Shown here piece after piece: positions 60,501-64,000 of a DNA stretch of 64,000 bases. The DNA comes from Streptomyces sp. R33. GTDB lineage: Bacteria; Actinomycetota; Actinomycetes; Streptomycetales; Streptomycetaceae. The notes below the pieces were generated by a model. It was not told where the DNA came from. It did not search any database and was given only the letters and a program-made list of their open reading frames with translations. The position numbers were made by a program, and so were the translations under genes. The DNA lies in the NCBI RefSeq assembly GCF_041200175.1, contig NZ_CP165727.1:3973501-4037500 (forward strand). The letters run 5' to 3'. The first letter of the stretch is position 1, and each line of letters begins with the position of its first letter.

Positions 60501-61668
60501 GCCGGACACCGTATCGGGCGCCCTCCGAGCCGAACGAACGGGCGTGGAAGAGTGTCACGAGCACCAGCGCCATCGGCACGAGCATCGCGCCCCGGTAGCT
60601 CCAGGCGTCCCCGATCCCCCCGACGAGCGGCGATCCGATCAGGAAGCCGACGTAGTTGAAGATGTTCAGCCGCGCGACGGCCGTGTCCGACGCCCCCGGG
60701 AAGAGGCGCCCCGCAGCCGCGAAGGTCTGCGGCACGATCACGCACAGCCCGATCCCCAGCAGCGTGAACCCGAGCATCCCCACCCACGCCCCTGGCGCGG
60801 CCGCCACCACCGCGAACCCGCCGGCCGCGACCAGCGTCCCGATCCGTACGACGGCCACCGCCCCGAAGCGGCGCACGCCCAGGTCCCCGACGGCCCGCCC
60901 GATCAGCGTGGTCACCATGTACACGTTGTACGGGACCGTCGCCAGCTGCTCCGAGCTCCCCAGCACGTCCTGGAGGTACTTGGCGCTCCAGTTCGAGACG
61001 GTCGAGTCCCCGATGTACGCACACGCCATCACCAGGCACAGCGGCAGCAGCAGCGTGAACCCGCCGGCCCCCAGCCCCTTCTCGGGGACCTGGTCCTCGA
61101 TGTCCCGCCGGCCGACGTAGAACCGGCTCCCGTAGAGGGCGAGCGGCAGCAGCACGACCACGGCCGGCAGGTACGAGGCGAACAGCGACAGGTGCCAGTG
61201 CGCCCCCGCCCAGGCGGCCGACGCCCCGACGATCCCGCCGAGGCTGTACGCGGCGTGGAAGCCGAGCATGATGCTGCGCCCGTACGCGCGCTGCAGGCTG
61301 ACCCCGAGCATGTTCATCGAGGCGTCCAGCGCGCCGACGGACAGCCCGAACGTCCCGAGCGCCACCGCCACGTGCCACATCTGGCTGCCGGCCCCGACCC
61401 CCAGCAAGGAGAGCAGGACCAGCGGCTGCGCCCAGCGCAGTACGGAGGCGGGCCCGACCCGCTTGACGAGGTGCTCGGTGGCCACGCTGGAGACCCCGGC
61501 GAGAACCGGCACGGCGGCGAGGAAGGCGGGCAGCAGCCCGTCGGATATCCCGTACCGGTCCTGGATGGCGGGGATCCGCGTCACGAGGAGGGCGAAGGTC
61601 ACGCCCTGCACGAAGAAGCTGAACCCCAGGGAGGCCCGCCCCCGGCGCAGCCGTACGTCTTCTGTCAT
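60442..61668 (-). CDS. MFS transporter
   Basis: The 408-residue protein has 12 predicted membrane helices and the MFS layout with a central loop (YVGRRDIEDQVPEKG). It resembles the FucP/YfmO-like group of small permeases; substrate unknown. Its last ~20 codons overlap the acuC start in another frame, so the tail after LFHARSFG may be an artefact of drift or a true overlap. Confidence 0.88.
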   Translation of the reverse strand: MTEDVRLRRGRASLGFSFFVQGVTFALLVTRIPAIQDRYGISDGLLPAFLAAVPVLAGVSSVATEHLVKRVGPASVLRWAQPLVLLSLLGVGAGSQMWHVAVALGTFGLSVGALDASMNMLGVSLQRAYGRSIMLGFHAAYSLGGIVGASAAWAGAHWHLSLFASYLPAVVVLLPLALYGSRFYVGRRDIEDQVPEKGLGAGGFTLLLPLCLVMACAYIGDSTVSNWSAKYLQDVLGSSEQLATVPYNVYMVTTLIGRAVGDLGVRRFGAVAVVRIGTLVAAGGFAVVAAAPGAWVGMLGFTLLGIGLCVIVPQTFAAAGRLFPGASDTAVARLNIFNYVGFLIGSPLVGGIGDAWSYRGAMLVPMALVLVTLFHARSFGSEGARYGVRHERRAGDRAVDVGRGGNEV

Positions 61669-61711
61669 GGCGGCACAGCGTAGGCCCGGGGGCTACCCGT
61701 GGGTAGAGAGA

Positions 61712-62365
61712 TCACACAGGGAGTTCCAGAAGCCCCGTCAGCTCCTTCATGTCCCCGAAGAAGCCGGTGGCCCCGGCCAGCCGCTCGGCGGGCATCATCC
61801 CGGTGAACCCGTACACGTCCATCCCGGCGGCGACGGCGGCCTGCACCCCGAGCGGACTGTCCTCGATCACGACGCACCGCGACGGCTCGACGCCCATGGC
61901 TCGGGCCGCGTACAGGAACAGATCGGGGGCGGGCTTCCCCTTGCCCACGTCCTGCGAGCTGAAGATCCGCTCTTCTTCGAACCACCCGTCGAGGCCGGCC
62001 GCCCGGTGTCCGACCCGGATCCGCTCGTGACTCCCGGAGGAGGCCAGGCAGTACGGCACCCCGTGGGCGGTCAGGGCTCCGAGCACGTCCACCACGCCGG
62101 CGACGGGTGCCAGCTCCCGCTCGAACGCGGCGAAGGTCCGCGCGTGCAGGGTCGCATCGAACGCGGCGGGCAGCCGCTCCCCGGTCCGCTCGAGCACGAG
62201 ATCGTGCACCCGGTGGACTGCGGAGCCCATGTAGTCGCGGATCGAGTCCTCGTACGAGGTGGGGTGCCCCAGCTCGGTCAGGTATCCGGCGAGGATGCTG
62301 TTGGCGACCGGCTCACTGTCCACCAGCACGCCGTCGTTGTCGAAGATGACGAGGTCGTAGCCCAT
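61712..62365 (-). CDS. HAD-IA hydrolase (beta-phosphoglucomutase/sugar-phosphatase-like)
   Basis: The 217-residue protein has the HAD motif FDNDGVLVDSE, a four-helix C1 cap, ASSGSHERI (motif II), the Lys in GKGKPAPDLFL, and VIEDSPLGVQAA (motif IV). This fits phosphatases or mutases for small sugar phosphates. The first motif has FDND instead of FDxDGT, as in many PGMB-like members. It lies just before the rRNA terminator. Confidence 0.92.
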   Translation of the reverse strand: MGYDLVIFDNDGVLVDSEPVANSILAGYLTELGHPTSYEDSIRDYMGSAVHRVHDLVLERTGERLPAAFDATLHARTFAAFERELAPVAGVVDVLGALTAHGVPYCLASSGSHERIRVGHRAAGLDGWFEEERIFSSQDVGKGKPAPDLFLYAARAMGVEPSRCVVIEDSPLGVQAAVAAGMDVYGFTGMMPAERLAGATGFFGDMKELTGLLELPV

Positions 62366-62420
62366 GGCCTCGACCCTACGCAGGCCCCGCCCCTTTCAGA
62401 ACATGGCCCGTAAACGCAGA

Positions 62421-62450
62421 AAAGCCCCGCACCATAAGGTGCGGGGCTTT
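62421..62450 (-). terminator. rRNA operon terminator
   Basis: Arms AAAGCCCCGCAC (62421-62432) and GTGCGGGGCTTT (62439-62450) with a 6-nt loop lie just past the 5S gene on the minus strand. Confidence 0.88.
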
Positions 62451-62462
62451 CCCACAATGATT

Positions 62463-62580
62463 GTTCGGCGGCGTCCTACTCTCCCACAGGGTCCCCCCTG
62501 CAGTACCATCGGCGCTGAAAGGCTTAGCTTCCGGGTTCGGAATGTAACCGGGCGTTTCCCTAACGCTATGACCACCGAAA
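62463..62580 (-). rRNA. rrf: 5S ribosomal RNA
   Basis: Read on the minus strand the sequence starts TTTCGGTGGTCATAGCGTTA and ends GACGCCGCCGAAC, with complementary ends and the conserved loop CCGAACCCGGAAGCTAAGCC. Length is about 118 nt; the exact ends may differ by one or two bases. Confidence 0.95.
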
Positions 62581-62654
62581 CACTATGAAATTTGAACGCT
62601 GGCATGAACACAGCTGTTCGTTATTTCAGAACTAACACAGTGGACGCGAGCAAC

Positions 62655-64000
<1,346 letters not shown>

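Overview
The window is high-GC DNA (roughly 70% or more, strong G/C bias at third codon positions, many GTG starts, very long antisense open frames) from a Streptomyces or close relative. The evidence is the set of lineage markers: a rex-hemACD operon with a Rex operator, the developmental sigma factor gene bldN followed by its anti-sigma gene rsbN, the futalosine menaquinone genes, DUF397, DUF3558, DUF1876 and DUF2637 proteins, and a 5S/23S rRNA end at the right edge.

Layout. 1-4.4 kb: end of an XRE/DUF397 pair, a Tat-like lipoprotein, a VOC protein, and a tightly coupled three-gene unit (helical ESX-like protein, ESX-like plus transglycosylase-like protein, small membrane protein). 4.4-6 kb: a glutamate/cystine-type symporter preceded by a 27-codon cysteine-containing leader peptide. 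6-13.5 kb: menaquinone genes (mqnE, ubiX, mqnP, mqnL) with an Lrp regulator, a rhomboid protease and small genes. 14-22.6 kb: cytochrome c maturation (ccsB, resB, ccdA, tlpA), a deacetylase-like lipoprotein, a histidine phosphatase and hemL. 22.7-34 kb: mixed housekeeping and accessory genes (serine hydrolase, FAD oxidoreductase, Mut7-C, YnfA, SDR, RtcB, two DUF3558 lipoproteins, DUF2637). 34-38 kb: divergent lysK and argS. 38-41.9 kb: an NB-ARC/TPR (NLR-like) operon with a membrane partner. 41.9-43.4 kb: a non-genic island of two inverted copies of a ~0.5 kb sequence flanked by 48-bp tandem repeats. 43.4-51.7 kb: membrane proteins, hemB, then rex-hemA-hemC-hemD. 51.8-58.3 kb: HAD phosphatase, bldN, rsbN, acyltransferase, epimerase, a 32-residue basic protein and a BdtA-like HTH protein. 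58.4-62.4 kb: phosphatase-like, AcuC, MFS and HAD proteins. 62.4-64 kb: 5S and the 3' part of 23S rRNA on the minus strand.

How the genes fit together. Much of the window serves aerobic respiration: menaquinone supply, c-type cytochrome assembly, and tetrapyrrole synthesis by the C5 route (hemL, hemB, hemA, hemC, hemD), with the last operon under the NADH/NAD+ sensor Rex. bldN/rsbN and the HTH gene belong to the sporulation network.

The strongest candidate for a new system is the 38.1-41.4 kb operon. The NB-ARC protein starts with a short motif (A-x-G-N-A-x-I-x-Q-x-x-G-D) that recurs twice at the C-terminus of the small two-helix membrane protein encoded just upstream with a 4-nt overlap. 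This is the arrangement expected of an NLR with amyloid-type signalling to a membrane effector. Also notable are three palindromic repeat elements lying in frame inside coding genes (hemC, hemA and the DUF2637 gene), and the inverted-repeat island.
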